DNA from: CALGSZ01 sp042408955
GTDB taxonomy: Bacteria > Chloroflexota > Chloroflexia > Thermomicrobiales > UBA6265
Direction: 5' to 3'
DNA: 64,000 nucleotides
Assembly (NCBI GenBank): GCA_042408955.1
Contig: JBHOQQ010000172.1
Coordinates: 1-64,000, forward strand
Below, piece by piece: positions 8,776-18,186 of this stretch (positions are counted from its first letter, which is position 1; each line of letters starts with the position of its first letter). The notes beneath the pieces are model-generated. The model ran no database searches, was not told the origin of the DNA, and saw only the letters and a program-made list of their open reading frames with translations. The translations under genes and the position numbers were made by a program.

Positions 8776-9309
8776 ATGGCGAGTGGCCCCGCAAAGCGGT
8801 ATGCGCAAGCGGTGTTCAGCCTAGCGAAGGAGCGAGGTACGCTCGACCGCTGGCTGGACGACCTGGCGGTTCTCAACGATTTGATGAGCGACCCCGCGGT
8901 CGCGGAGTACTTCGAGAGCCCGAAAATTCCCAAGACCGACAAGCTGCAAATTGTCGACCGCGCTCTGGCCGATGGCCAGCCAGAAGCACGCAACCTCGCT
9001 CATCTCTTGGTGGAGCGAGGGCGCATGGATATCATTCCAGAGTTGGCGCAGATGTTTGCGCAGATGGTGCTTGAAGAGCGCGGCGTGGCGGTTGCCGAGG
9101 TAATTACCGCAGAGCCACTTGGCCCAGCTGAGCAAGAGATGGTGCAGCAACGGCTGTCGAGGCTGATCGGCAGAGCGGTTCAGGCGCGGTTCCATGTGGA
9201 TCCATCCATCATCGGCGGAGTCGTGGCCCGTATCGGCGACCAGCTTATCGATGGCAGTGTTGTCAATCAGTTGCGGCGGCTGCGAGCGCGGCTCGTCGCG
9301 GCCGCATGA
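8776..9309 (+). CDS. atpH: ATP synthase F1 subunit delta
   Basis: A 177-residue subunit linking the b stalk to the top of the alpha3-beta3 head. The N-terminus AKRYAQAVFSLAKERG and the C-terminal DPSIIGGVVARIGDQLIDGS are hallmarks of the family. The ATG at 8776 is preceded by GGAGGGTGAC; an upstream in-frame ATG has no ribosome site and would add 24 atypical residues. It is 80 bp after atpF and 92 bp before atpA. Confidence 0.93.
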   Translation: MASGPAKRYAQAVFSLAKERGTLDRWLDDLAVLNDLMSDPAVAEYFESPKIPKTDKLQIVDRALADGQPEARNLAHLLVERGRMDIIPELAQMFAQMVLEERGVAVAEVITAEPLGPAEQEMVQQRLSRLIGRAVQARFHVDPSIIGGVVARIGDQLIDGSVVNQLRRLRARLVAAA

Positions 9310-9401
9310 AGAGCAGGAATAGCGTCATGGCGCAGGCGTGGCATCTGCGCGAGAGAACCGATGGCGGCAGCGACGCCGCCGACCGTGAGAGGGTATGATC
9401 A

Positions 9402-10946
9402 ATGGCGGTACGGGCAACCGAGATCGCGGAATTTCTCAAACAACAAATCGCCGGGACCCTCAACACGGCGACGATGGCGAACGTTGGCACCGTCGTCGAA
9501 GTGGGTGACGGCATTGCGCGTGCCTACGGACTCAGCCAAGTGATGGCGAGCGAGCTCGTCGAGTTCACCAAGAACGGTACGCTCGGCATCGCCTTCAACC
9601 TAGAAGAGGACTCCGTCGGCATCATCATCATGGGCGACTACACCGACATCGAGGAGGGCGATGAGGTTCGCACGACCGGACGCATCGCCTCGGTGCCGGT
9701 CGGTGACGCCCTCGTCGGCCGGGTGGTGAACGCCCTCGGCCAGCCGATCGACGGCAAAGGGCCGATTCAGACAGACAAGCTGCGGCCAATTGAGCGCATC
9801 GCTCCGGGCGTGGTGCTGCGCCAGGACGTGGACACCGCGCTGCAAACAGGGCTGAAAGCGATCGACTCGATGATCCCGATCGGCCGGGGCCAGCGGGAGC
9901 TGATCATCGGCGACCGGCAAACCGGCAAGACGGCAATCGTTCTTGACACGATCATCAATCAAAAGGGCAAGGGCGTCATCTGTATCTACGTTGCCATCGG
10001 GCAGAAGCGCGCCCAAGTCGCCCAGGCGGTGCGCGTGCTGGAGGAAAACGGCGCGATGGATCACACCATCGTCGTCGTCGCCTCGGCGGCTGACCCGGCG
10101 CCGCTCCAGTACATCGCACCGTTTGCCGGCTGTGCCATGGGCGAGGAGTTCATGGAGTCCGGACGCGACGCGCTCTGTGTCTACGATGACCTTTCCAAGC
10201 ACGCCTGGGCCTACCGGCAAGTGTCGTTGCTTCTCCGGCGCCCGCCGGGACGCGAGGCGTATCCTGGCGACATTTTCTACCTGCACTCGCGGCTGCTGGA
10301 GCGGGCAGCGCGCATGCGCAACGATCTGGGGGGCGGGTCGCTGACGGCGCTGCCGATCATTGAGACGCAGGCGGGCGACGTTTCGGCCTATATTCCCACC
10401 AACGTGATTTCGATCACCGACGGGCAGATCTATTTGGAGTCTGACCTGTTCTATGCGGGTGTCCGCCCAGCCGTCAACGCCGGCATTTCGGTTTCCCGCG
10501 TGGGTGGCGCCGCGCAGATCAAGGCGATGCGCCAGGTGGCGGGCCGGCTTCGCCTCGACTTGGCGGCGTATCGCTCGCTGGCAGCGTTCGCGCAGTTTGG
10601 TACGAGCGACCTGGACCCGGCGACACGGTTCCAACTGGAGCGCGGCGCCCGCATGACGGAAATCCTGAAACAAGGGCAGTATCAGCCGATGCCGGTCGAG
10701 GAGCAGGTCGCCATCATTTGGGCAGGAACGAGCGGCTACCTCGACGACGTGCCGATTGATCAGATTCGGACCTTCGAGGCGCAATACCTCGACTACTTGC
10801 GCACCGTGCGACCCGAGATTCTCCAGCGCATCGCAACCGAGAAGGCGCTCAGCGACGATCTGATCGAGCAGATGAAGAAGGCGGTTGAGGATTTCAAAGC
10901 CGGCTTCCAGGTGGCAACGCGGCCGGCGGCAGCCGCGGCTGATTAG
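9402..10946 (+). CDS. atpA: ATP synthase F1 subunit alpha
   Basis: A 514-residue nucleotide-binding, mainly non-catalytic head subunit. The Walker A GDRQTGKT is at 170-177. The GRDALCVYDDLSKHAWAYRQ segment and the ISVSRVGG signature (the alpha/beta family PROSITE region) are intact. The ATG is preceded by GAGAGGGT. The reading frame is complete, unlike that of its partner atpD. It is 24 bp upstream of atpG. Confidence 0.97.
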   Translation: MAVRATEIAEFLKQQIAGTLNTATMANVGTVVEVGDGIARAYGLSQVMASELVEFTKNGTLGIAFNLEEDSVGIIIMGDYTDIEEGDEVRTTGRIASVPVGDALVGRVVNALGQPIDGKGPIQTDKLRPIERIAPGVVLRQDVDTALQTGLKAIDSMIPIGRGQRELIIGDRQTGKTAIVLDTIINQKGKGVICIYVAIGQKRAQVAQAVRVLEENGAMDHTIVVVASAADPAPLQYIAPFAGCAMGEEFMESGRDALCVYDDLSKHAWAYRQVSLLLRRPPGREAYPGDIFYLHSRLLERAARMRNDLGGGSLTALPIIETQAGDVSAYIPTNVISITDGQIYLESDLFYAGVRPAVNAGISVSRVGGAAQIKAMRQVAGRLRLDLAAYRSLAAFAQFGTSDLDPATRFQLERGARMTEILKQGQYQPMPVEEQVAIIWAGTSGYLDDVPIDQIRTFEAQYLDYLRTVRPEILQRIATEKALSDDLIEQMKKAVEDFKAGFQVATRPAAAAAD

Positions 10947-10970
10947 GCGCCGCGGCCCAGGGGAGATAGC

Positions 10971-11843
10971 ATGCCAAGTCCACGGGAGATCCGGCGCCGG
11001 ATCCGCTCCGTGCGCAACATCTCGCAGATCACGCGCGCAATGGAGATGGTCTCGGCGTCCAAGATGCGCCGGGCCCAGCAGCGCGTGCTGGCGAGCCGGC
11101 CATATGCCGAGCGTCTTCAGGGAGTCATCGGCGATCTGGCCGCGCTGCAAGCCGACCGGGAAACGCTCGCCCAGTTTCCCCTCCTGGCGCAGCGTGAGAT
11201 CAAAGAGGCCGCCGTCATCGTTATTACGCCCGACCGCGGACTCACCGGCCCGTTGAATTCCAATATCCTGCGCCGGCTGAGCCGCTACATTCTGCACGAG
11301 GCAGGAGTGCCGGTGCGGGCGGTGGCGCTCGGCAAAAAGGGACGCGATTTCCTTGTCCGCACGCGGCAAAACATCATCGCCGAGTTCACCGGCGTAGGAG
11401 ACCGCGCATCGCTCGATGAGATTCGGCCGGTCGCTCAGGTAGCGCTTGATGAGTTCCTGTCAGGCCGGGTTGACGCGGTCTATGTGCTCTTCCCGCGGTT
11501 CGTGAACACCCTGACACAGACGCCCGAGCTGCGTCAGATCCTGCCGATCAAGCAGCATGAGGGCGCTGGGCGTTACGCCGATTACATTTTCGAGCCCAGC
11601 CCGCAGGCAGTGCTCGAAAGCCTGCTACCGAGATTCGTGGAGATTCAGGTTTACCAGGCGTATTTGGAATCCGTGGCTTCGGAGCACTCGGCCCGCATGG
11701 TGGCGATGCGCAATGCCACCGACAACGCGAAAGAGCTGCAAGCGGAGCTCACGCTCTCGTACAACAAAGCGCGACAGGCGCAGATCACACGCGAGGTGTC
11801 TGAGATTGCCGCCGGAGCCAACGCGCTCCGAGAGCAGGAATGA
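10971..11843 (+). CDS. atpG: ATP synthase F1 subunit gamma
   Basis: A 290-residue rotor shaft. The N-terminal helix REIRRRIRSVRNISQITRAM and the C-terminal helix with MVAMRNATDNAKELQ and LSYNKARQAQITREVSEI form the coiled coil that turns inside the head. The middle holds ITPDRGLTGPLNSN. GGGGAGAT precedes the ATG. Length and both conserved ends are normal. Confidence 0.96.
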   Translation: MPSPREIRRRIRSVRNISQITRAMEMVSASKMRRAQQRVLASRPYAERLQGVIGDLAALQADRETLAQFPLLAQREIKEAAVIVITPDRGLTGPLNSNILRRLSRYILHEAGVPVRAVALGKKGRDFLVRTRQNIIAEFTGVGDRASLDEIRPVAQVALDEFLSGRVDAVYVLFPRFVNTLTQTPELRQILPIKQHEGAGRYADYIFEPSPQAVLESLLPRFVEIQVYQAYLESVASEHSARMVAMRNATDNAKELQAELTLSYNKARQAQITREVSEIAAGANALREQE

Positions 11844-11966
11844 GCAGGAGTGTTTGGAAGAGCGCCGCTCGGCAGAGGAGCGGTGCGTAAGCAAATCGCA
11901 GCGTCAGGGAGGCGAAAGGCCGGCCGGGCCTGATGGAACCGGCGGTCGCCTCACAAGGAGCAAATC

Positions 11967-13388
11967 ATGGTAGCTACCGCCCCACGAACGACCGGAGCAA
12001 CCGGAAAGATTACGCAAGTGCTCGGCGTGGTCGTCGACATTGAGTTTCCACCCGACCAGTTGCCAGAGATCTACAACGCGATCGAGGTCACCTACGAGGA
12101 TGGCCAGCGCCTGATTCTGGAGGTCCAGCAGCACCTTGGGAACAACGTCGTCCGGAGCGTGGCGATGAGCACGACGGACGGCTTGCGCCGCGGTATGGAG
12201 GCGCGCGACCTCGGTGGCCCAATCACGGTGCCAGTCGGTCCAGAGACACTCGGGCGCATCCTGAACGTGACCGGAGATGCGATCGACCAGCAAGGGCCTG
12301 TGGAGGTGAAGACTGCGTATCCCATCCACCGGCCGGCGCCCTCCTTCGAGGAGCAGTCGACCAAGGTCGAGGTCTTCGAAACCGGCATCAAGGTGATTGA
12401 TCTGATCGCGCCGTTCACGAAGGGTGGCAAGGTCGGCGTCTTCGGTGGAGCCGGAGTCGGCAAAACGGTCATTATCACCGAGCTCATCGCCAACATCGCC
12501 CGTGAGCACGGTGGATACTCGGTCTTCACCGGTGTGGGCGAGCGGACACGTGAGGGCACCGCGCTTTATCGCGAGATGCAAGAGTCTGGCGTTATTGACA
12601 AGACGGTGCTCGTGTTCGGTCAGATGAACGAGCCACCGTGAGCGCGGCTGCGGGTCGGGCTGACTGGTCTGACGATGGCGGAGTATTTCCGCGACGAGGG
12701 GCGCGACGTGCTCCTCTTCATTGACAATATCTTCCGCTTCGTGCAGGCAGGCTCGGAGGTGTCCGCGCTGTTGGGCCGCATGCCGAGCGCCGTGGGCTAC
12801 CAGCCAACGCTGGCAACCGAGATGGGGCAGCTTCAGGAGCGCATTACGTCGACCAAGACGGGTTCGATCACCTCGGTGCAAGCCGTGTATGTTCCCGCGG
12901 ACGACTACACCGATCCTGCTCCGGCGACCGTGTTTGCCCACTTGGATGGAACGATCGCGCTGGAGCGATCGATTGCCGAGCGCGGCATCTATCCAGCAGT
13001 AGATCCGCTGGCGTCAACGTCGCGCATCCTCGACCCGAATGTGGTCGGACACGAGCATTACACCGTGGCGCGCGAGGTGCAGCGGGTCTTGCAGCGCTAC
13101 CGCGACTTGCAGGACATCATCGCTATCCTCGGCGTGGAAGAGCTGAGCGAGGAAGACAAGCTAATTGTGGCGCGTGCCCGGCGCATCGAGCAATTCTTCT
13201 CGCAGCCATTCTTTACGGCCGAGCAATTTACCGGTACTCCGGGCCAGTATGTGCCGCGCGAGGAAACCGTGCGCTCGTTCAAGGAGATTCTCGAGGGCCG
13301 GCATGACCACCTCCCCGAGCAAGCGTTCCGCTATGTCGGCAATATTGATATGGCGGTCGCCCAGGCGGAGCGGATGAGCGCGCGCTAG
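11967..13388 (+). pseudogene. atpD: ATP synthase F1 subunit beta, interrupted by in-frame TGA
   Basis: Read through, this is a normal 473-residue catalytic subunit with Walker A GGAGVGKT (160-167), the GERTREG loop, and the LLFIDNIFRF and YVPADDYTDPAP regions. Codon 225 (12639-12641) is TGA where every beta subunit has the Gly of MNEPPGAR. The upstream frame ends at NEPP and the same frame resumes at ARLRVGLTGLTMAEYF with no shift. One change, GGA to TGA, explains it. As written the product is a 224-residue fragment. A functional ATP synthase needs beta, so this is a sequencing error, a recent mutation in the sampled population, or a sign of a second copy elsewhere. The rest of the operon is intact. 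Confidence 0.95.
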
Positions 13389-13477
13389 CAGCGGATAGAG
13401 CCACGCCGGCGCATTGGCAGGTGGCGCCGTGCCACCTACGATGAGCGGCGTGGCAGCAGAAACGAGGTACGGGAGGT

Positions 13478-13936
13478 ATGGCGAAGCTCCGGGTCGAAAT
13501 CGTGACCGGCGAGCGCGTGGTTTACACGGAGGACGATGTTGATATGGTGGTGGCGCCGGGTACGGATGGGTCGCTCGGCATCCTGCCGCGCCACGCACCA
13601 CTCATCACGACGCTCTCCGCGGGGGAGCTTCGGGTCAAGAAGGGTGGCCGGGAGCAGTCGCTCGTCGTATTTGGCGGCTTCATGGAAGTAACACCCGATA
13701 AGGTCGTCGTGCTGGCCGACACTGCTGAGCGGGCAGAGGAGATTGACCTGGCCCGCGCCGAAGCCGCGCGGCGCCGGGCAGAAGAGTCGATCGCTAAGCG
13801 CCAGTCTGCCATCGAGCTCGCACAAGCCGAGGCGGCATTGCGCCGTGCATCGATCCGGCTGCGTGTCGGGCAACGGCGGCAGACGGGTCGTACCCGTGTT
13901 CCTGGGGTCGGCGAAGGCACGGGCAGCGAGGTATAG
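13478..13936 (+). CDS. atpC: ATP synthase F1 subunit epsilon
   Basis: A 152-residue protein with the beta-sandwich N-domain (VEIVTGERVVYTEDDVDMVVAPGTDGSLGILPRH in outline, with the GILPRHAPLITTL core) and a two-helix Ala/Arg/Glu-rich C-domain that can inhibit ATPase activity. It is about 15 residues longer than usual, with a basic tail. GAGG lies about nine bases before the ATG. It is the last gene of the ATP synthase operon; murA follows after 96 bp in the same direction. Confidence 0.93.
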   Translation: MAKLRVEIVTGERVVYTEDDVDMVVAPGTDGSLGILPRHAPLITTLSAGELRVKKGGREQSLVVFGGFMEVTPDKVVVLADTAERAEEIDLARAEAARRRAEESIAKRQSAIELAQAEAALRRASIRLRVGQRRQTGRTRVPGVGEGTGSEV

Positions 13937-14032
13937 TGACCGCAATCGCCCCGCGCGCTGTCCGCGTGGGTGTTTGGGGTCGGGACATGGTCGGCCCGCC
14001 TCCGTGCACGAGCTTCCCGTCAGGAGCTACCA

Positions 14033-15373
14033 ATGGTGCTTGCTTCACGACCTGCCGCCGAGCGTTCTGGGATCACGACTGATGAGCTCCCAAGACGGCG
14101 CTGGCTCATCGAGGGCGGCGTATCGCTTCGCGGCGAGGTGACCATCAGTGGCGCCAAGAACGCGGCATTGCCGTTGCTGGCCGCGACGCTGCTGACAAAG
14201 GAAGAGTGCACCCTCTCCAATGTGCCAGATTTGTCCGATATCCGGACGATGATCGCACTCCTCCGCTCGCTCGGGGCCGAAGTCGAGTTTGAGCAACGCA
14301 GCCGGCGGGTTCACGTCCGGGCCGCCGAGATCACGAGCACCGTAGCGCCGCCAGCGCTCGTTGGGAAAATGCGTGCCTCTTTCCTGGTGGCTGGCCCGCT
14401 GCTGGCGCGCTGCGGCGAGGTGACGGCATCAACCCCAGGGGGATGCCAGCTCGGGGCGCGGCCCGTGGACGTTGATGTCCGCGGTTTTCGCCAGATGGGT
14501 GCGGAAATTGAGGCAAACGACGAGCACATCGTGGCTCGCGCTAACGGGTTGCGCGGGGCGCACATCTATATGGATTATCCCAGCCACACCGGCACCGAGA
14601 ATCTGCTGATGGCGGCCGTGCTGGCCGATGGACGAACGACCATCGTCAACGCGTCGTGCGAGCCGGAAATCGTGGCGCTTGGCAATATGCTGAACCGGAT
14701 GGGCGCTCGCATCTCCGGCCTCGGTTCTCCGACACTCGTTATCGAGGGTGTGGATCGCTTACGCGGCGTGTCCGAATCGATCCTGCCGGACCGGCTGGAA
14801 GCGGGAACCTACGCGATCGCCGCGGCCCTCACGCGGGGTGAGGTGATGTTGCACCGGGTGCGGGAACCCGATCTCCTCCCCGTGCGCGCCAAGCTCGAAG
14901 AAGCGGGCGCAGAGGTTTGGTCCCGAGGTGAATCGCTCCTCGTGCGCGCTCGCCAGGAGTTGCGGGCAGTAGAAATCCAAACGCTGCCGTTCCCCGGCTT
15001 CCCGACGGATTGCCAAGCCGCCTTCGCCGTGCTCATGACACAGGCACGGGGCCGCTCCACGATCCGCGAGCGCGTGTTCGAGGATCGCCTACGCTACACC
15101 GATCAGCTCGTTGCCATGGGAGCCGACATCCGTGTCGAAAAATACGCTCCCAACAAGTACGGAACGAAGGCCGAAATCTTCGGTCCAACGCCCTTGCACG
15201 GCACTCACGTGCGAGCACTGGACATTCGGGCTGGCGCAGGCCTCGTCTTGGCAGGGCTGATTGCCGATGGACTGACAGTCCTCTCAGACGTGTACCACAT
15301 TGACCGTGGTTACGAGGGGATGATCGGGAAACTGCGGGACTTGGGCGCCAAGATCGCCGAGACGAGTGCATGA
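14033..15373 (+). CDS. murA: UDP-N-acetylglucosamine 1-carboxyvinyltransferase
   Basis: A 446-residue enzyme for the first committed step of peptidoglycan synthesis, transferring enolpyruvate from PEP to UDP-GlcNAc. ISGAKNAALPLLAA at the N-terminus, the loop TPGGCQLGARPVD with catalytic Cys138, and FPTDCQAAF are all present. The loop cysteine is retained, so the enzyme should be fosfomycin-sensitive. The start ATG at 14033 follows AGGAG; an upstream in-frame ATG lacks one. Linkage to the ATP synthase operon is common in Gram-positive-type genomes. Confidence 0.96.
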   Translation: MVLASRPAAERSGITTDELPRRRWLIEGGVSLRGEVTISGAKNAALPLLAATLLTKEECTLSNVPDLSDIRTMIALLRSLGAEVEFEQRSRRVHVRAAEITSTVAPPALVGKMRASFLVAGPLLARCGEVTASTPGGCQLGARPVDVDVRGFRQMGAEIEANDEHIVARANGLRGAHIYMDYPSHTGTENLLMAAVLADGRTTIVNASCEPEIVALGNMLNRMGARISGLGSPTLVIEGVDRLRGVSESILPDRLEAGTYAIAAALTRGEVMLHRVREPDLLPVRAKLEEAGAEVWSRGESLLVRARQELRAVEIQTLPFPGFPTDCQAAFAVLMTQARGRSTIRERVFEDRLRYTDQLVAMGADIRVEKYAPNKYGTKAEIFGPTPLHGTHVRALDIRAGAGLVLAGLIADGLTVLSDVYHIDRGYEGMIGKLRDLGAKIAETSA

Positions 15374-15498
15374 CATTTTACCAACCGGTGTCACTCCCTC
15401 CTGTGCTTTTGGCACAGCGTATGCATGGCCTGATAGCGTACAATGCCAGAGCAGGGACCGCGATGTGGTCCACGCTTGGTGATGCCCGGGAGGGAACC

Positions 15499-15885
15499 GT
15501 GCCTCCCCGAATCCTGATTGTTGACGATGAACCAGCGGTTGCAGACCTGATCGAGGCTGTGCTGCTTGGCGAAGGCTACACTGTGGCAATCGCACGGGAT
15601 GGTGCGCAAGGCCTGATGCTTGCGCGTGACTGGAGTCCCGATCTTATCCTCATGGATGTGATGCTGCCGGGTGTGGACGGGGGAACGGCGATTCGCCGGC
15701 TGAAGAGTGATCCGGCCACGGCGGACATACCGATCGTGGCCATGTCCGCCGGCCGCAACATCCGTGAGCAGTCCGAAGAACTCACCGACGCCGATGCCGC
15801 GCTTTCGAAGCCGTTCGATATCGACGCGCTTCTCGCTCAAGTCGCCTTTCACTTGTCGCGGCGGCGAACTGAGAACGACTCCTAA
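15499..15885 (+). CDS. Stand-alone response regulator receiver protein
   Basis: A 128-residue single-domain CheY-like protein. The acidic pair is in LIVDDEP, the phosphorylated Asp in LILMDVMLPG, the switch Ser in AMSAG, and the conserved Lys in LSKPFD. GTG at 15499, with AGGGA upstream, gives the normal domain start; an earlier ATG at 15370 would add 43 residues that resemble nothing. A small hairpin, CTGTGC-TTTTG-GCACAG (15401-15417), and a TACAAT box at 15439-15444 lie in front. No output domain is attached, so it must act through a partner kinase or target elsewhere. Confidence 0.85.
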   Translation: MPPRILIVDDEPAVADLIEAVLLGEGYTVAIARDGAQGLMLARDWSPDLILMDVMLPGVDGGTAIRRLKSDPATADIPIVAMSAGRNIREQSEELTDADAALSKPFDIDALLAQVAFHLSRRRTENDS

Positions 15886-15888
15886 CCA

Positions 15889-16656
15889 GTGACCCCGCAC
15901 GCTGATCGCCCGTCTCCTGATGAACTCGGCGCTCGCTCGTGCCGGATTCTTGTCGCGATTCCCACCTACAACGAGCGGGAGAACCTCCCGGCGCTCGTCC
16001 GGCGAATCCTCAATCTTGGGCCGGACTATGCGGTTATTATCGCCGACGACAACTCCCCAGATGGCACCGGCGACGTGGCTGACCGGCTTGCGGCAGAGCA
16101 CGCGGGCCGAGTGGCCGTTGTGCACCGGCCCAGCAAGCAGGGAATCGGTCCGGCGTACCGAGCCGCATTCACTCTTGCCTTGACGACACCAGCCGAGATC
16201 ATCGCGCAAATGGATGCCGATCATTCGCATGATCCGCGCGACTTGCCGCGCCTGGTCGAAGCCCTTTCGTGCGCCGATCTCGCGCTTGGCTCGCGATATG
16301 TGGCCGGCGGTAGCACGCACGGCTGGCCATTCTACCGGAAGCTCATAAGCCGGCTCGGTGGGCTGTATGCTCGCCTGGTGTTGGGCGTGCCGGTCGCTGA
16401 TCTGACGAGCGGGTTCAAGGCGTATCGAAGGCAGGCATTGGAGGCGATCGCCCTTGATGCCATACGCTCCGATGGGTATTGTTTCCAAATCGAAACCACC
16501 TATCGTGCGCTCCAACGAGGCTGCCGCGTTGTGGAAGTCCCGATCACGTTTGTCGATCGTGTCGCCGGTAAGTCGAAATTGTCGCGAAGGATTGTGTTGG
16601 AAGCGATGGTCGTCGTTTGGCGGCTGCGCTGGTCAGCCCTCCGCCGCCGTCTGTGA
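15889..16656 (+). CDS. DPM1-type polyprenol-phosphate mannosyltransferase
   Basis: A 255-residue GT2 enzyme. It shows the DPM1 pattern: AIPTYNERENL, IADDNSPDGTGDVA (sugar-nucleotide DxD region), QMDADHSHDP, LGSRYVAGG, and FKAYRRQALEAI. It probably makes polyprenyl-phosphate-mannose (or glucose) on the cytoplasmic face for glycan or glycoprotein assembly. No C-terminal membrane segments are present, as in soluble DPM1. The start is GTG at 15889, three bases after the receiver gene stop. Its last 24 bp overlap the convergent glycosyltransferase gene. Confidence 0.88.
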   Translation: MTPHADRPSPDELGARSCRILVAIPTYNERENLPALVRRILNLGPDYAVIIADDNSPDGTGDVADRLAAEHAGRVAVVHRPSKQGIGPAYRAAFTLALTTPAEIIAQMDADHSHDPRDLPRLVEALSCADLALGSRYVAGGSTHGWPFYRKLISRLGGLYARLVLGVPVADLTSGFKAYRRQALEAIALDAIRSDGYCFQIETTYRALQRGCRVVEVPITFVDRVAGKSKLSRRIVLEAMVVVWRLRWSALRRRL

Positions 16657-17862
16657 TCTTTCCGGCTTGCGGTGCCGGTCCGAGAGCGCTCGCTCAATTT
16701 CCTTGTCCAGTTCCTGGAGGAACCGCTGCTTGCTAAAGCGCGCCGCGTTGGCCATTGCGCGCTCCGGATCCCAGCGCCGTTGCGCGAATTCCATCACCGT
16801 GTCCGCGAGACAGGAGGCCGTGGGACGCGAGAAGTGCAGCCCGGTCTCGCCGGGAATGATTGATTCGAGTGCGCCTCCGGCGCCATAGGCGATCACCGGG
16901 CGTCCAGCCGCTTGCGCCTCGATAGCGGTGAGTCCAAAGTCTTCGGCGCCTGGGAGAATCAGGGCACGGCACCGGCGCAGGTGCTCGATAACCGCCGCGT
17001 CATCCAGCGCGCCGACAAACTCGATCGTGGGGCCGGCCCGGCGACGCAGATCCTCCATGGCCCGGCCGGTACCGATGATCTTCAACGGCAATTTCAGGAC
17101 ATTAAAGGCGTCAATCGCCACGTCGACTCGTTTGTGGGGCACGAGCCGGGAAACGACCAGATACCAATCCTCAGGAGGCTCGATGCGCGCTGGCGCAAGA
17201 CGCGAAGTATCCACCGGGGGATAGATGACGGTGGCCTCTCGGCCATACGCCTGAAGTATCCGCTGCCGGACATTGCAAGAATTCGCAATGTAGCGATCGA
17301 CGCGGCGCGCCGCCTGGGCATCACCCCGACGAAGCCAGGCAAAGAGAGGACCGGTCACCAGGCGCACAGGAGCTGGAATGCGGGCGGGCGCCAAGTAGTC
17401 AGGATCGCCATACAGAAACCGCGCGGGACTGTGACAATAACAGATCAGGACGGCATCGGGTCGGACGCGCACGTGATGCGACCAGGCGCTGGAGTCGGCA
17501 ATAATGAGATCGAACGGCTCAAGCGCTCGGGCAAACCAGCGGAAAGCCGTTGGATAGAGCGGCAGCAGCAGCCGGTGATTTTGGCTTGCCCACGGCACCT
17601 TCCCGAGGAAGCTCTCCTGAATGTCCCATTGCCGGTAGTGCGGCGGCAGCGCAGTAAGGTCGAGGAGCGACGTAAAGACGGGCGCGTCGGGGAATCGCTC
17701 GTGAAGCACGTCAAGGACGCGCTCAGCGCCACCGTACTGGGTAAGATAGTCATGGACGAGTGCGACGCGAGCCAATTCCCCAAGCTCCGCTCGGGCCGTG
17801 TTGCCGGCCACCCACTGCCCAGAAATCGGAGTATAGTCAGGATTGCGCGGGATGACTGACAT
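16633..17862 (-). CDS. GT4-family glycosyltransferase
   Basis: A 409-residue GT-B glycosyltransferase resembling the WbaZ mannosyltransferase group. The acceptor half begins ALVHDYLTQYGGAERVL. The donor half has VVSRLVPHKRVDVAIDAF, and the E-x7-E region is PGAEDFGLTAIEAQAAGRPVIAYGAGG. It likely adds a sugar in cell-surface polysaccharide or glycolipid synthesis, possibly using the product of the neighbouring DPM1-type enzyme. I chose ATG at 17862; a GTG at 17880 is also possible and neither has a clear ribosome site. Its end overlaps the convergent gene by 24 bp. Confidence 0.85.
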   Translation of the reverse strand: MSVIPRNPDYTPISGQWVAGNTARAELGELARVALVHDYLTQYGGAERVLDVLHERFPDAPVFTSLLDLTALPPHYRQWDIQESFLGKVPWASQNHRLLLPLYPTAFRWFARALEPFDLIIADSSAWSHHVRVRPDAVLICYCHSPARFLYGDPDYLAPARIPAPVRLVTGPLFAWLRRGDAQAARRVDRYIANSCNVRQRILQAYGREATVIYPPVDTSRLAPARIEPPEDWYLVVSRLVPHKRVDVAIDAFNVLKLPLKIIGTGRAMEDLRRRAGPTIEFVGALDDAAVIEHLRRCRALILPGAEDFGLTAIEAQAAGRPVIAYGAGGALESIIPGETGLHFSRPTASCLADTVMEFAQRRWDPERAMANAARFSKQRFLQELDKEIERALSDRHRKPERSQTAAEG

Positions 17863-17922
17863 GCACGGGTGTGAGTGCACGATGCAGCATCGGGGCGAGT
17901 CGCGGGACGGAGGGCGAGAGAA

Positions 17923-18186
17923 ATGACGTTGGACACCGTGTCGCTGGAGGAAGCTCGCGCTCTCGCGTTAGCCGCGCAAGGTCTGGCATCCGCCTTGCCA
18001 GGCGTTGCTCCCACCGTGGAAGGAGAGCATCGGACCTTTGTCCGGCGAAATCTGGTTGTACCGGGTGTGGCCACTCCGAGTATGTCCGCGGACCATGCAT
18101 CGAGTGCAGCGCGTAAGCCGCGCGGTGCCAAGTGCCTGGCGAATCATGGCAATGCCGCAGCACCCAACGAGCATGGCGCCGGATGA
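17923..18186 (+). CDS. Small protein or gene remnant with AlkZ-like N-terminus
   Basis: An 87-residue frame with a good start (ATG after GGAGGG). Its first residues, VSLEEARALALAAQGLA, resemble the N-terminus of AlkZ/YcaQ-type winged-helix DNA glycosylases, which normally run to about 370 residues. The rest (TVEGEHRTFVRRNLVVPGV onward) does not match that family by eye and is low in structure. The stop overlaps the RNase Z start (ATGA), so it is probably translated and coupled. It may be a decayed gene kept as a leader, or an unrelated small protein. The family link is weak. Confidence 0.45.
   Translation: MTLDTVSLEEARALALAAQGLASALPGVAPTVEGEHRTFVRRNLVVPGVATPSMSADHASSAARKPRGAKCLANHGNAAAPNEHGAG

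Noticed and set aside
9600..11369. 589-codon open frame antisense to atpA and atpG
   Set aside because: It is a shadow of two unmistakable ATP synthase genes; the composition is Arg/His-rich with no motif.
12639..12641. TGA recoded as glycine or selenocysteine
   Set aside because: TGA serves as the normal stop in many genes here (for example the DUF499 and MFS genes), and no SECIS-like structure was noticed. One isolated TGA is better explained by a point change.
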